Shown here in pieces: positions 30,717-42,416 of a stretch of 64,000 nucleotides of DNA; the stretch's first letter is position 1, and each line of letters begins with the position of its first letter. Below the pieces are notes generated by a model. The model saw only the letters and a program-made list of their open reading frames with translations. It was not told where the DNA came from and did not search any database. The stretch lies in the NCBI GenBank assembly GCA_037349105.1, contig JAYJMM010000035.1:186001-250000 (forward strand), given 5' to 3'. Both the position numbers and the translations under genes were made by a program. Origin of the DNA: Limnomonas spitsbergensis (lineage: Eukaryota > Chlorophyta > Chlorophyceae > Chlamydomonadales).

Positions 30717-31590
30717 TCACACACGCTTACATAAATCCTTGTTTGAATAGTTCACACTCCTTTTCTCGATAGCCACCCACAAACGGAGGCGCACAAAACA
30801 GTGCATATGCTTCTGTGCATTGCTACCATACATGGACACTTTACAACTGCCATGGTGAATAAACACAATAGCAACAGGAGACGAAAGGTTGAGAACAGCC
30901 GTAATTAAATCAGGCTTGAAAAAAACATCACCCCCAGCCTTACCCACATTGCAAACAAACATTTGCACATCAGGATTTGCCCCGACCAAGTGGAACAGAT
31001 GCCTCATGTCCTCCTCCTTCCAGCCATCACAAAAAGCAAACACGACCTGAGGCATACGGCAGCCATCCACATACACCGCAATCCAGGGCAACTCTGTGCA
31101 AACCACAACATCGACACCATACTGGACAGAGATGCGGGACGAGGCAATTCCACCATCAGCCAAAGCGTCTGAAAAAGCAGCCAAGATATGACATTGCCCT
31201 GTATTTTTAACTTCAACACCCGTGGCCAGCCTGGCTCCAAAACACAAGCCAAGAGCCAACACAATACCACATCCTGCTCCTATGTCCAAAAACTGATAAT
31301 CCATTCCAGAGACAATCCATTCGTGCACTCGTGCAAAGATTTTTTTTAAAGATGCGTAGGTGAAGCTTCCACTCATGCCCGCACCGGCGCTGTCCAGTCC
31401 ACCTAGTTCAGAAAACAAGAACCAAATCTCCTACGAAAATAATGCAGCATTAAATAAGGATTGTCATGACTGATTAAACAACAGTCATTATTCCTTCTCG
31501 ACCATGCTCTTCTGGGCCTGGTTGGCCTTGCCCACGGATTTTGGATCAGAAAGCGTCTCATCGTCGCTCTCATCTTCCACCACAAGACGG
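30717..31590 (-). CDS. SAM-dependent methyltransferase-like gene, at least two exons
   Basis: The last exon is 31430-30717 (238 codons, TGA). The preceding exon ends at 31503 (AGCATG|gtcgag), leaving a 72-bp intron ending tttcgtag. Phases fit. The upstream exon encodes an acidic linker (VVEDESDDETLSDPKSVGK) and its 5' limit is unclear. The last exon carries class I Rossmann motif I, YQFLDIGAGCGIVLALGL, followed by GARLATGVEV (acidic residue that would bind SAM ribose), then VVFAFCDGWKEEDM, resembling the post-motif segment of DOT1-like and related protein methyltransferases. A region ahead, GSFTYASLKKIFARV, fits a DOT1-like N-lobe. The 233-residue tail portion is short for a complete DOT1, and the substrate is not predictable. 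Upstream is a tandem repeat at 31.6-32.4 kb. Confidence 0.6.
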
Positions 31591-31599
31591 CGTGGGGGG

Positions 31600-32380
31600 C
31601 GTTACTAGGGTAAAACGGCTTTAACTAGGGTGAAAATGTCCGATACTAGGTAAACGCGTTTACCATGGTAAAAGTCGTCTACCCTGGTAAGGGTAAGAGT
31701 ACCCTGGTAAAGGCAATGTTACCATGGTGGTACCCTGGTAACGATACCCCGGTACTTGTGTCCGTTACTACGGTAACAATACCATGGTAGTGGTGTCCGT
31801 TACTATGGTAACCGTACCCGGGTACAAATGTCCGATACTAGGTAACAGTACCCTGGTATACCCTGGTATGCCGTGTCCGATACTATGGTAACCGTACCCT
31901 GTTCGTACCATGGTAGTTGTGTCCGATACTATGGTAACAGTACCCTGTTCGTACCATGGTAGTTGTGTCCGTTACTATGGTAACCGTACCATGGTACAAA
32001 TGTCCGATACTAGGTAACAGTACCATGTGACACCTTGGTATACCCTGTCCGATACTATGGTAACAGTACCCTGGTATAACCTGTCCGATACTAGGTTACA
32101 ATACCCTGGTTTACATGTCCGATACTATGGTAACAATACCCTGGTATACCGTGTCCGATACTAGATAGGTAGCAGTACCCTGTCCGATACTATGGTTACA
32201 GTACCCTGTTATACCCTGTCCGTTACTATGGTACCAGTACCATCTTATACCTTGGTATTTTGTGCCTGATACTATGGTGCCAGTACCCTGCTGTTTTGTG
32301 TCCGTTACTATGGTGCCACTACCCTGCTATTTCGTTTCATTACCATGGTATCAGTGTCCTGCTATTGGTTATTGCTTGCC
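31600..32380. repeat. ~35-bp imperfect tandem repeat with GGTAC/GTACC cores
   Basis: tgtccgatactatggtaacag and taccctggtataccc variants alternate over ~0.78 kb, period near 35 bp but irregular. Many short palindromes (accatggt, ggtacc) could fold. It lies directly upstream of the methyltransferase exons, so it sits in its promoter or an intron. 32381-32815 holds nothing I can support. Confidence 0.85.
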
Positions 32381-32815
32381 CCAGCTTGGATTCCACACAG
32401 CATGGGTGTCTCCAATTACATGCGCACCCAACATTATATAATACAATAATTGGCAGATGTGTCTAACAGATCAAAGATGGGATCGAGGTATGAAGTTCAC
32501 TGATGAAAACCTAGAAATCTGTCCCAAAACAAGCCAAAGTGCCATATGGCAATCCACATGCATGAGGCAAACATCAAGTTGCAAGTGACAGATATATCTG
32601 AAATTATGCTGTGTATATCTAAAATGTGTCAAGTTTGGCAGGTGGGGAAATAAACTCATCCATCCCCTGCCTTCATACCGAGCATAATATTTGCACCACA
32701 ATGTCAACTGCCCACCACATGAGCAGATCATAATATGTAAAGCGCTGTCAATTGCCTCCTTTGTAAGCGTATATATGCACGGCAAAAATGCTCAATTGCA
32801 TAAAATATGAACATG

Positions 32816-34195
32816 TCATTCTTTGATAGCTGCGAGAGGAGAGGCAACTACTTCGGCAGCCATCTTGGCCACCTTTGCTGCCTTGGAAGCGACAAACTGC
32901 AGCCACTCAGCATAATCTGTGCACACCGCAACCAAGTGCATGACTCCTGCCGGTGTGAGGAAGTCGGTCAGCAGCACCACATCGTATCCACCGCCAGGAC
33001 ATTTCTGAAAATCAACGCCGCAGCTCTTCACCTTCTCCATGATGGTTACCAGATGCTCACATCCCATGAGTGTCGTTGATGCGGCAGAACCCTGAAGAGC
33101 AGAGAGGAAGGTGTGTAGACCAAAGGGGTCATCCTTCATCCACTCCTCCTTCAGCACGCTCCTCGGCAGACTCTCGTCACCATAAGCCTTAACGGCGGCG
33201 ATCACTTTCGGCAGCGCCTCGGAGATGGTTTGCTCCATCTCCGAGGCCTGCGCCGCCTTCAATGCTGCGTTGAGGCTCCTAGATGCTGAGCTCGGGGTTT
33301 TGGGGGATTGCCCTAAATATGTCAAGGGAATAGAGAGACTTAGCAAGAGATTTTAAATTGTCATGTCGTGACGCCATTTGTGAGATCACATACAGCCATA
33401 GACATAAATGCGTAGTAGAAGGGACATTCATAAGCTATGAATCAAAAGGCAGGCAAGAAATGTATTAGGACGCACCCTTGGATTTTTTTTGGCTTTTTGT
33501 CGAGTTCGTTGAGCCGTCTTCCTCAGATGCGGAAGAGTCTGCTAGGAGGCGTGGAAGGGATTGGTGAAAATTGAAGCTCTCATCTCAATACTATTATGAA
33601 ATTGATGTAACTTCGTGACAATGAAAATACATTTGATCCACTGTTCACCAGGCTCGTTAGGACTTTTTTTTACATTCCTTAACATTCATAAGAAGTGCAA
33701 GAAGCTATTACATGGACATATAATGGATTAGGGGACTCAAGCTCCGAGTAGAGTTTCTTCAACCGCTCAAATCCTGCGTCGCAGCCAGCGAAGAGGTGTA
33801 GCGGGCCGAAGACAACAATCTTGATGCAACACTGCCCCTGTTGTTGTAGAAGGAAAATGGCCAAAAACATACAGGACGTAAGGTTTTTCATGGGGGGGAA
33901 GGCTCTGGATTCTGATTACACGTTCCAATGATGTCAATTTTATTCGAAAGTTTGCCATTGGGAGGTGCATAATAAATCGAAAGGGATTATCTTACCTCAT
34001 ACTCAGATTTCCTCGCATTTGCACTACCAGGCGACTTGAAGACCTTTTTCTGGCTAGTGCAGACAAAGTTCACATTGCTCCTGTGGTGCGAAATGGACTC
34101 ATTATTGGTAAATGTAAGATCTTGGGTCAAAGATTTTCAACTTACAGCTCAACAAAAAAGGTCCACTTGCGAGCCTCATACGACTTCGTGACCCT
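32816..34195 (-). CDS. Five-exon gene of unknown function (5' end lost in satellite)
   Basis: Minus-strand exons with matching phases: E1 ~34195-34146 (donor gtaagt), E2 34080-33996 (donor gtaaga), E3 33837-33718, E4 33578-33476 (donor gtgcgt), E5 33312-32816 ending TGA. All four junctions keep one frame, strong evidence of a real gene. The product has a short N-terminal folded part (KWTFFVEL, then GQCCIKIVVFGPLHLFAGCD), an acidic/Ser-Lys linker (SSASEEDGSTNSTKSQKKSK), then a ~165-residue Ala-rich helical C-terminus (ALPKVIAAVKAYGDESLPRS; GGGYDVVLLTDFLTPAGVMH). I recognise no family. E1 touches the 34-bp satellite array, so upstream exons are inside or beyond it. Confidence 0.65.
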
Positions 34196-37125
34196 TGGGT
34201 GGTGCGCAAGCAAGCTGGCCAACAGTTTTAGGATGGTATGCAATATACTTGGCTAAGAGCACTAGCATGGTGCGCAAGCAAACATGCCAGCCATACTAGG
34301 CTGGTGCACATGCAGGTATGCCAACAGTACTGAGTGGTGCGCAAGCAAGCTGGACAGCAATACTAGGGTCGTGCGCAAGCAAGCAGGCCAGCAATACTAG
34401 GCTGGTGCACAAGCAAGCTGGACAGCAATACTAGGGTGGTGCGCAAGCAAGCAGGCCAGCAATACTAGGCTGGTGCACAAGCAAGATGGCCATGAGTACC
34501 AGGGTGGAGCGCAAGCAAGGTGGCCAGCAGTATTAGGGTGGTGTGCAAGCAACCTGACCAACAGTCCTAGGATGGTGCGTAAGCAACCTGGCCAACAGTA
34601 CTAGGCTGGTGCGCAAGCAAGCTGGCCAGAAGCACTAGGGTGGCGTGCAAGCAAACTGGCCAACAGACCTAGGACGGTGCGTAAGCAACGTGGTCAGCAG
34701 GACTAGTAGGCTGGTGCGCAAGCAAGCATGCCAACGGTACTAGGCTGGTGCGCAAGCAACATGGCCAGAAGTACTAGGTTGGTGCACAAGCAAGCTAGCC
34801 ATCACTACTAGGGTGGTGTGCAAGCAAGCTAGCCAGCAGTTGTAGGTTGGTGTGCAATTAACCTGGCCAGCATTTTTAGGTTGGTGTGCAATCAACCTGG
34901 CCAACAGCACTAGGCTGGTGCGCAAGCAAACAGGCCAGCCATACTAGGCTGGTGCACATGCAAGCATGCCAACAGTACTAAGTGGTTCGCAAGCAAGCTG
35001 GACAGCAATACTAGGGTGGTGCGCAAGCAAGCAGGCCAGCAATACTAGGCTGGTGCACAAGCAAGATGGCCAAAAGTACTAGGGTGGTGTGTAAGCAACA
35101 TGGCCAGAAGTACTAGGTTGGTGCACAAGCATGCTAGCCATGAGTACCAGGGTGGTGCGCAAGCAAGGTGGCCAGCAGTATAAGGGTGGTGTGCAAGCTG
35201 GCCAACAGTCCTAGGATGGTGCGTAAGCAACCTGGCCAGCCGTACTAGGCTGGTGCGCAAGCAAGCTGGCCAGCCATACTAGGCTGGTGCGCACGCAAGC
35301 ATGCCAACGGTACTAGGCTGGTGTGCAAGCAAACAGGCCAGCCATACTAGGCTGGTGCACATGCAAGCATGCCAACAGTACTAAGTGGTGCGCAAGCAAG
35401 CTGGACAGCAATACTAGGGTGGTGCGCAAGCAAGCAGGCCAGCAATACTAGGCTGGTGCACAAGCAAGATGGCCAAAAGTACTAGGGTGGTGTGTAAGCA
35501 ACATGGCCAGAAGTACTAGGTTGGTGCACAAGCATGCTAGCCATGAGTACCAGGGTGGTGCGCAAGCAAGGTGCCCAGCAGTATAAGGGTGGTGTGCAAG
35601 CTGGCCAACAGTCCTAGGATGGTGCGTAAGCAACGTGGTCAGCAGGACTAGTAGGCTGGTGCGCAAGCAAGCATGCCAACGGTACTAGGCTGGTGCGCAA
35701 GCAACATGGCCAGAAGTACTAGGTTGGTGCACAAGCAAGCTAGCCATCACTACTAGGGTGGTGCGCAAGCAAGCTAGCCAGCAGTTGTAGGTTGGTGTGC
35801 AATTAACCTGGCCAGCATTTTTAGGTTGGTGTGCAATCAACCTGGCCAACAGCACTAGGCTGGTGCGCAAGCAAACAGGCCAGCCATACTAGGCTGGTGC
35901 ACATGCAAGCATGCCAACAGTACTAAGTGGTTCGCAAGCAAGCTGGACAGCAATACTAGGGTGGTGCGCAAGCAAGCAGGCCAGCAATACTAGGCTGGTG
36001 CACAAGCAAGATGGCCAACAGTACTAGGGTGGTGTGTAAGCAACATGGCCAGAAGTACTAGGTTGGTGCACAAGCATGCTAGCCATGAGTACCAGGGTGG
36101 TGCGCAAGCAAGGTGGCCAGCAGTATAAGGGTGGTGTGCAAGCTGGCCAACAGTCCTAGGATGGTGCGTAAGCAACCTGGCCAGCAGTACTAGGCTGGTG
36201 CGCAAGCAAGCTGGCCAGCCATACTAGGCTGGTGCGCAAGCAAGCTTGCCAACGGTACTAGGCTGGTGTGCAAGCAAGCATGCCAACGGTACTAGGCTGG
36301 TGCACATGCAAGCATGCCAACAGTACTAAGTGGTGCGCAAGCAAGCTGGACAGCAATACTAGGGTGGTGCGCAAGCAAGCAGGCCAGCAATACTAGGCTG
36401 GTGCACAAGCAAGATGGCCAAAAGTACTAGGGTGGTGTGTAAGCAACATGGCCAGAAGTACTAGGTTGGTGCACAAGCATGCTAGCCATGAGTACCAGGG
36501 TGGTGCGCAAGCAAGGTGGCCAGCAGTATAAGGGTGGTGTGCAAGCTGGCCAACAGTCCTAGGATGGTGCGTAAGCAACCTGGCCAGCAGTACTAGGCTG
36601 GTGCGCAAGCAAGCTGGCCAGCCATACTAGGCTGGTGCGCAAGCAAGCATGCCAACGGTACTAGGCTGGTGTGCAAGCAAGCATGCCAACGGTACTAGGC
36701 TGGTGCGCAAGCAAGCATGCCAACGGTACTAGGCTGGTGCGCAAGCAAGCTAGCCATCAGTACTAGGGTGGTGCGCAAGCAAGCTAGCCAGCAGTTGTAG
36801 GTTGGTGTGCAATTAACCTGGCCAGCATTTTTAGGTTGGTGTGCAATCAACGTGGCCAACAGCACTAGGCTGGTGCGCAAGCAAACAGGCCAGCCATACT
36901 AGGCTGGTGCACATGCAAGCATGCCAACAGTACTAAGTGGTGCGCAAGCAAGCTGGACAGCAATACTAGGGTGGTGCACAAGCAAGCAGGCCAGCAATAC
37001 TAGGCTGGTGCACAAGCAAGATGGCCAAAAGTACTAGGGTGGTGTGTAAGCAACATGGCTAGAATTACTAGGTTGGTGCACAAGCATGCTAGCCATGAGT
37101 ACCAGGGTGGTGCGCAAGCAAGGTG
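34195..37125. repeat. 34-bp satellite with a 945-bp higher-order repeat
   Basis: Basic unit ~34 bp (ctggtgcgcaagcaagctgg + ccagcagtacta), ~85 copies. Subtypes recur in fixed order: the block at 34740 recurs at 35685 (+945), 35045 at 35990 (+945), 35448 at 36393 (+945), with an inner 403-bp spacing (35045 to 35448, 35990 to 36393). This is a two-level higher-order structure like that of centromeric or subtelomeric satellites. Frame rotation through 34 bp leaves short MRTSLVLLARL-type ORFs that are not genes. Confidence 0.95.
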
Positions 37126-37198
37126 GCGGGGGATGGCGGGCCGTGCTAGCAGACGGGAGTTCCATTCGACGGCGGTCGGATTTCTTCCACCGCTCAAG

Positions 37199-37490
37199 GC
37201 GAGGTCATACGAATGCAATGTATGATAGATCATTTGTCGACGGTGGGCTTCTTATCGCCGCAGTGAGTATGGGAATCACGCATGAAGTATGGGAATCACA
37301 CACGAAGTGGGGGAATCACCATCCTTAGTGAGTGATTCCCATACTCAGTGGGTGATTCCCATACTTAGTGAGTGATTCCCATACTTAGTGTGTGATTCCC
37401 CCACTTCGTGTGTGATTCCCATACTCACTGCGGCGATAAGAAGCCCACCGCCGACAAATTTATTATACATTGCATTCGTATGACCTCACC
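37199..37490. mobile_element. ~290-bp fold-back element
   Basis: The left arm (gaggtcatacgaatgcaatg, then cggtgggcttcttatcgccg, then cagtgagtatgggaatcac) is the reverse complement of the right arm ending atgacctcacc at ~37490. Arms are ~110-120 bp, ~95% paired. Between them gtatgggaatcac and gtgattcccatac repeat several times, so the whole element folds on itself. It sits exactly between the end of the 34-bp satellite and the next coding region, whose first ATG overlaps the right arm. Confidence 0.8.
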
Positions 37491-38479
37491 TAGAGGGACG
37501 CCCGAATTGCTTTCCGTCGACGATATAACGTATGAACCCTTGATCAGTTTGTTGCAAAGTAATTCAAAGGAGTACTGGTTGCACGTTTTTCGCATTGATG
37601 CTTCCAAAAGTGACGACAACAACGTCAGTGCTGTCAACGAAGAATTGATGAAGACGCTGGACGCCTGCCTTGACTCCAGTGCTGAGTGTGTCTAGCTCAC
37701 TTACATGGAAAGCCTGGATGTGAGGTTTGATGATCACTTAATCAACTGTATTTCTGGGAAATACTCAACTTGTACTGAGGTGCTGAGAATATAGAATCAT
37801 TTGACTTCAATCTTTGCACCTAACATGCTTCTCTGGGGATTCTGCAGATGGTTAGAGATGACCAGTCGGAGTACCTTGATGTCCACTATGGCGAGGTGCT
37901 GAGGTTACTGAAGAATACTATTGTCAAGGGTGGGAGAATCAAGGTCTAGGAGCAGACTTCTATACATTGGGATGATGACGAAGCAACATTTTACTGCAAG
38001 TGGTTTGAGCGGGAGCCAATACGCGGATCGGCGGGTGAAGATGCTGTAGATGCAGCTTACCGTGCCTTTACTATGCCATTAGCATGTCATTATGCTTACA
38101 ACTGGGAGGTCCGGGACCAAGACGGGAAGGTTTTATGCCCCGTTAAGATGGTGTGGCAAGAAGATAAAGCATAGTACTGGCTAGCTGTGAAGGAGGAGAC
38201 CCTAGCCCATGAACATTGCATGCCATGGCTGTCACTAACCCAGGGGAGTTCGCTGCGGTGGGTGATCTTCGAGTGTTGCCACAACAGATGTCGGCTCCGG
38301 CCACTGCGGCAACAACCCTGGAGGAAGGTGGAGAGCGTAGGGTGAGGAATTCTCTTGTGAGGAAGGAGCGGCAATTTGTAGAGGCAGCCAAAGCCAAGGC
38401 AATGGAGGAGATGCGAAACGCAGGCGCGTTGCAAGCAAAGGAGGGAAGGGAAAGTAGGGCAAAGGCTAGAAATAAATGA
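37480..38479 (+). pseudogene. Unrecognised gene or transposon ORF, interrupted by two TAG codons
   Basis: Exon 1 to 37689 (TGT|gtctag) and exon 2 from 37848 (ctgcag) join in phase 0. Exon 2 stays open for ~125 codons except for TAG at 37947-37949 and TAG at 38172-38174, each flanked by normal-looking protein (KNTIVKGGRIKV before the first, YWLAVKEETLAHEH after the second). Near 38.21 kb the likely frame changes to MAVTNPGEFAAVGDLRVLP with a Lys/Glu-rich helical end and TGA at 38477-38479. Contains HWDDDEATFYCKWFERE. No family recognised. Could be a domesticated or dead transposase, or a gene with more introns than I resolved. Confidence 0.4.
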
Positions 38480-38704
38480 TTGTGATTGGCTTATGCACGA
38501 ATGTTGCCGTTTGTTTTCGGGGTGATGCATCACCACAAACGTGTACAATTGGCATATATCATTTCTGTTGTTTCAAATAATTTTGACATAGGTTTATGTC
38601 CAATCGTTGTGATTTTTGAGCTGATTCAGCAGTAACTATGAGTGCAGTCAGAAACACTGGCAGTGGTCTTGTAGGTTAAAATGACGGATACCACCTTTAA
38701 AAGC

Positions 38705-39370
38705 AAGAGAGATACACCTCACAGCCTGAGAAAATGCCGCACAGCCGGGAGGAAGGCCGCACAACCTAAAGGGATGCCGCACAGCCTGAGAAAATGCCTC
38801 ACAGCTGGGAGGAATGCCGCACAACCAAAAGAAATGCCTCACAGCCGGGAAGAATGCCACACAACTTGAAGGAATGCCTCACAGCCTAAGGAATGCCGCA
38901 CAACCTGAAGAAATGCGTCACAGCCTGAGAAAATGCCTCACAACCGGGAGGAATGCCGCACAACCTGAAGGAATGCCGCACAGCCTGAGAAAATGCCGCA
39001 CAGCCGGGAGGAATGCCGCACAACTTGAAGGAATGCCTCACAGCCTGATAAAATGCCTCACAGCCGCGGGAGGAATGCCGCACAACTTGAAGGAATGCCT
39101 CACAGCCAGAAAAATGCCTCACAGCTGGGAGGAATGCTGCACAACCTGAAGAAATGCTGCACAGCCTGAAAAATGCCGCACAGCCGGGAGGAATGCCGCA
39201 CAACCTAAAGGAATGCCTCGCAGCCTGAGAAAATGCCGCACAACCGGGAGGAATGCCGCACAACCTGAAGGAAAGCCTTACAGCCTGAGAAACTTGCTGA
39301 CAGCCGGGAGAAATGCCGCACAACTTGAAGGAATGCCTCACAGCCAGAGAAAATGCCTCACAGCAGGTTG
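38705..39370. repeat. 20-bp minisatellite, ~33 copies
   Basis: gaatgccgcacagcctgaga / gaatgcctcacaaccgggag-type 20-mers in head-to-tail array; three units fill 60 bp, giving a 20-aa periodicity in every frame. Open in both strands, hence spurious 233- and 111-codon ORFs. Ends at the start of the gag-bearing element. Confidence 0.95.
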
Positions 39371-39463
39371 GAATATGGCATTTGCAGACGAATGGTGCGC
39401 TAGCGTGGCAGGAGATCAGGAAGAGCCCGAGTCCGAGCCAGAGGAGGAGGAGGAGCCCCATCA

Positions 39464-41112
39464 GTGGGAAGGATTCGAGGCGGCCAGGCTGGAGCCATAC
39501 GGCCTCAGGGAAGTCCAAAGGTGGCAGGCGCAGACAGGGAGAGCCGTACCAGCCACACGCCAAGCCAGGGGGGACGCCTGGAGGCAAACAGTGAGCCTAG
39601 CCTCAGGAACCAGCGGCTGGATGAAGGGCGCAGGTCCAGGCCAAGCAGCCTCGCGGCCAACGAGCAGCCAAGGACAACCAGCCTGCGGCTAGCCAGGGCA
39701 GCAGAGCAGGGCTCGGCGCCTAGAAGGGCCAGCAGGCAGGAGTCCCATGCTATGCTGCGCATCGTGGACAACACGGGACACAACAACCAAGAGGGCCAGG
39801 TGGACCACATTGCGGAGCTCCTGCGGGCCCGGGCGGCCCAGGGAGGCGGAAGGACGGAAAGGAGGAGCCACTGCCCCGACCAAGGAAGGAGGATCCAGCA
39901 GGAAATCGAGTCCGCATGGAACGCCGGGAGAGGTGATTCGCGAAGGTATGAAGGCAGGGAGGAAGAGCGGTCAGGAGCTGAGGCGAGGGAGCACACGGGT
40001 GGAACGCAGCACAGCAGGCCCAGCAACAACCCACCCAGGCGACAGGCAGGATCAGGAGGAGGAGTGGAGCACCAAGGGCCAGTCCAGCCGCCGTCAGAGG
40101 GAGGCAGGGCCCCCAGAAGCGAGGCAAGCGAGCGACCGTCTAGGGGCGGACAGTCCTAGGGAAGTGCAGACCGCAGAGACAGCTGGGACCAGCGCAGCCG
40201 GAACCCAACCAGGGGTGGAGGCGGCGGGTCAGGCTCGGACCCCAGCAACTCGGACTCGGATGACACGGAGGGACGCAGCCCGGGCTTCAGCGGGGAATCC
40301 ATGAGACAAAAAAGGGAGAGGATAGCCCGAGAGCAGGCGGAGGCGGACTTACAGCTGCAGAAACAGATGATCCTGCAGCTGGCCGGGGGAACCAGGTTCA
40401 CCAAGATCCCAACCATCCAAGGCAACGTGCCGGTGCTGGACATGTCCCAGCCGGGGGCGGTCGCAGCCAGGCAGTACTGCCAGGCCTGCAGCTCCTGGGG
40501 CTCTCACAACCGCCTGGCATTATCCGACGAGCCGCCAGCGCTGGCAGTGGTGGCAGGGGAGATCGCAGGGTCATGCCAGTCCCCCTCAGCCATGGCCTTG
40601 CTGGTCCGATCATTGGTCGGCATGTGGAACGACAAGCCAGCCTGCATGGAGCCGCTGGTAGTCGCCATTAGGGCGGCACCTCAGGGAGACAGGGCCTCCC
40701 GGGAGGTCGAGCGGATCAAGGAGACGTGGTCGTCCTCGGGGAACGGGCCGCCAAGCGAGGTGTCCCTGCTTACCCTGTGGATCCGAGTGTTGCAGAAGGA
40801 GGTGGGCAAGCCAACTTCAGACGAGAGGCAGCAGTCACCGGCCTCAAGCTGGGATTCAAGACCACCCTGGAACCAGGAGTCAAGCCGGAGGAAACGGTTG
40901 AGGCTTTCGCCCACATGATCCTGTCCACGGCAGAGTTGCTGCACATCTCCAGGGATGCACCAGACCACTTTGGCAGAAAGCACTCGGTCTCGCACATGTT
41001 CTATGATGGGCTGCCAGTGGCCACCATGGCCAAGCTGTGCGAGTTCAGGATGACTGTGCCCATCTGCCTGTGCATGACCGATGAGGAGCAGATCACTGTG
41101 CTGACGGCCTGA
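39464..41112 (+). pseudogene. gag-like ORF, one in-frame TAG and one frameshift
   Basis: Frame 39464-40918 has a single TAG at 40157-40159. The first ~230 codons are Arg/Gln/Ser-rich and disordered. After the stop a Gly/Asp/Ser stretch leads to a helical start (MRQKRERIAREQAEADLQLQ) and a folded, capsid-like segment (VPVLDMSQPGAVAARQYCQA...VEPLVVAI region at 40.4-40.7 kb). Near 40.82 kb the frame shifts, continuing to 41112 with GVKPEETVEAFAHMILSTAE and HSVSHMFYDGLPVATMAKL. No zinc knuckle seen. Gag assignment rests on architecture and the neighbouring LTR, not on a diagnostic motif. Confidence 0.5.
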
Positions 41113-41329
41113 CGCAGCAGGTGGTGCTGTTGGAGAGGTTCGCCCTGGAAATGAGAGACCTGGTGGTCGCAGACTACAGGCCAGAGGCGGAAGAGACGGA
41201 AGAGGAGGACGAGACAGATGAGGAAGAAGAGACGGCAGAGGAGGAAGAGGCGGATGAGACGGGCGAGGGGAGAAAGCCGGCACGTTGGACACCTAGACCA
41301 ACCCTGCCACCCGGCAGGGGGAGCGGGTC

Positions 41330-41440
41330 GTTACAAGACCAATGGCGGGCGGACTCAATAGTATCGCGTACACCAATGACAGGGGAGAATCCAATGTCAC
41401 CTCGCGAGCGGTCCATTGAAGAGCCACGGTGGCGCTAGGC
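41330..41440 (+). pseudogene. Conserved tail peptide shared with the 59-kb element
   Basis: Reads TRPMAGGLNSIAYT, then RGESNVTSRAVH, then TGA (41417-41419), then RATVAL. The minus-strand segment at ~59.0 kb reads ARPMANGLYDISYT, RGEANVTPRAV, RRAKVA. The alignment places the TGA at an Arg, so it is most simply a mutated CGA. An acidic stretch (41160-41270) precedes it in another frame. Confidence 0.65.
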
Positions 41441-41984
41441 TTCCAACGAAGAGGAGGTGTCGGCCCTCGAGGGGCAGACAGCCAAGAAGGGCTAAGGGGA
41501 AATAGGAATCCCCTAGAACGGCAGTACGCGCTGAGCACTTGACGGAACCCACGCCATACCTGGAAGAACGAGCCGGTGCCAGCCCTAGGGGAACACCCCA
41601 TGGGCGGCACGACTGGCACTAGTAGGCAGCAGGCAGTGGGCCGACGGCCAGCAGGACGTAGCCTAGTACTCAAGTAAAAAGCTTTCCCGATGTACCGTAG
41701 GAGCAGGAGCAGCGAGCCAAAGTAGTACATAGTGACGACGGCTACAACGCTGATTCAAGTAGTAGACTTGCATGACAATTGCCATTGAAGTAGAGATTGC
41801 CGCAGGGTCAACCAGCAGAGGGGCAAGACTAGGATATGACACCGCTGCTACTGCACGCATCTCCTGTGGCCTAGGGCCAGGTGTCAACGGTGCATTGGGG
41901 CGAGCCAGAGCAGCGTACGGTCTGCGGTTGTCTGTGTGCCTGACTGAGGCCTTTGGATTGGAACGCTTCCAAGCGAACATGTGG

Positions 41985-42175
41985 ATGCTGACAGTTTCTG
42001 AGGATTCTGTAGATTCTGACGGGTTCTGGTTTTCTGACGGATTTTGGATTTCTAACGGTTTCTGAGGATTCTGTAGATTCTGACGGGTTCCGGATTTCTG
42101 ACGGATTCTGGATTGCTAACGGTTTCTGAGGGTTTCGGAGGTTTCTGACGGATTCTGGATTTCCGATGGTTTCTT
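41985..42175. repeat. Short degenerate repeat of ttctgacggattctggattt
   Basis: About six irregular copies of a ~25-30-bp unit (tctgacgggttctgg / tctaacggtttctgagg). Confidence 0.8.
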
Positions 42176-42416
42176 ATGTTTTTTTTGAATTTACCCAAGC
42201 ACGACACTGGTGACGTACCGGATTCGTTGTGCCTTGATCAGGCCAGGGAGAGATCGGGAGTAGCCCAGAGGCTTTGGCTTTTGACGAGTGTGTGAAGAAC
42301 GTGGGAGAACCTAGGGTTAGCCACGCGTTTCAGTGAATTTTCTTTGGTGAATTTCCTTTTGTGGATGTCCTGCAGCACATTTCCTGCAGTGGATTTTCTT
42401 CAGTGGATTTTCAGTA

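Noticed and set aside
34740..36880. MRTSLVLLARL-type 61-77-codon ORFs repeated seven times
   Set aside because: They recur at exactly the satellite's 403/945-bp periods and only reflect the repeat.
38814..39587. 233-codon minus ORF and 111-codon plus ORF
   Set aside because: Products of the 20-bp array; 60 bp equals 20 codons in every frame.
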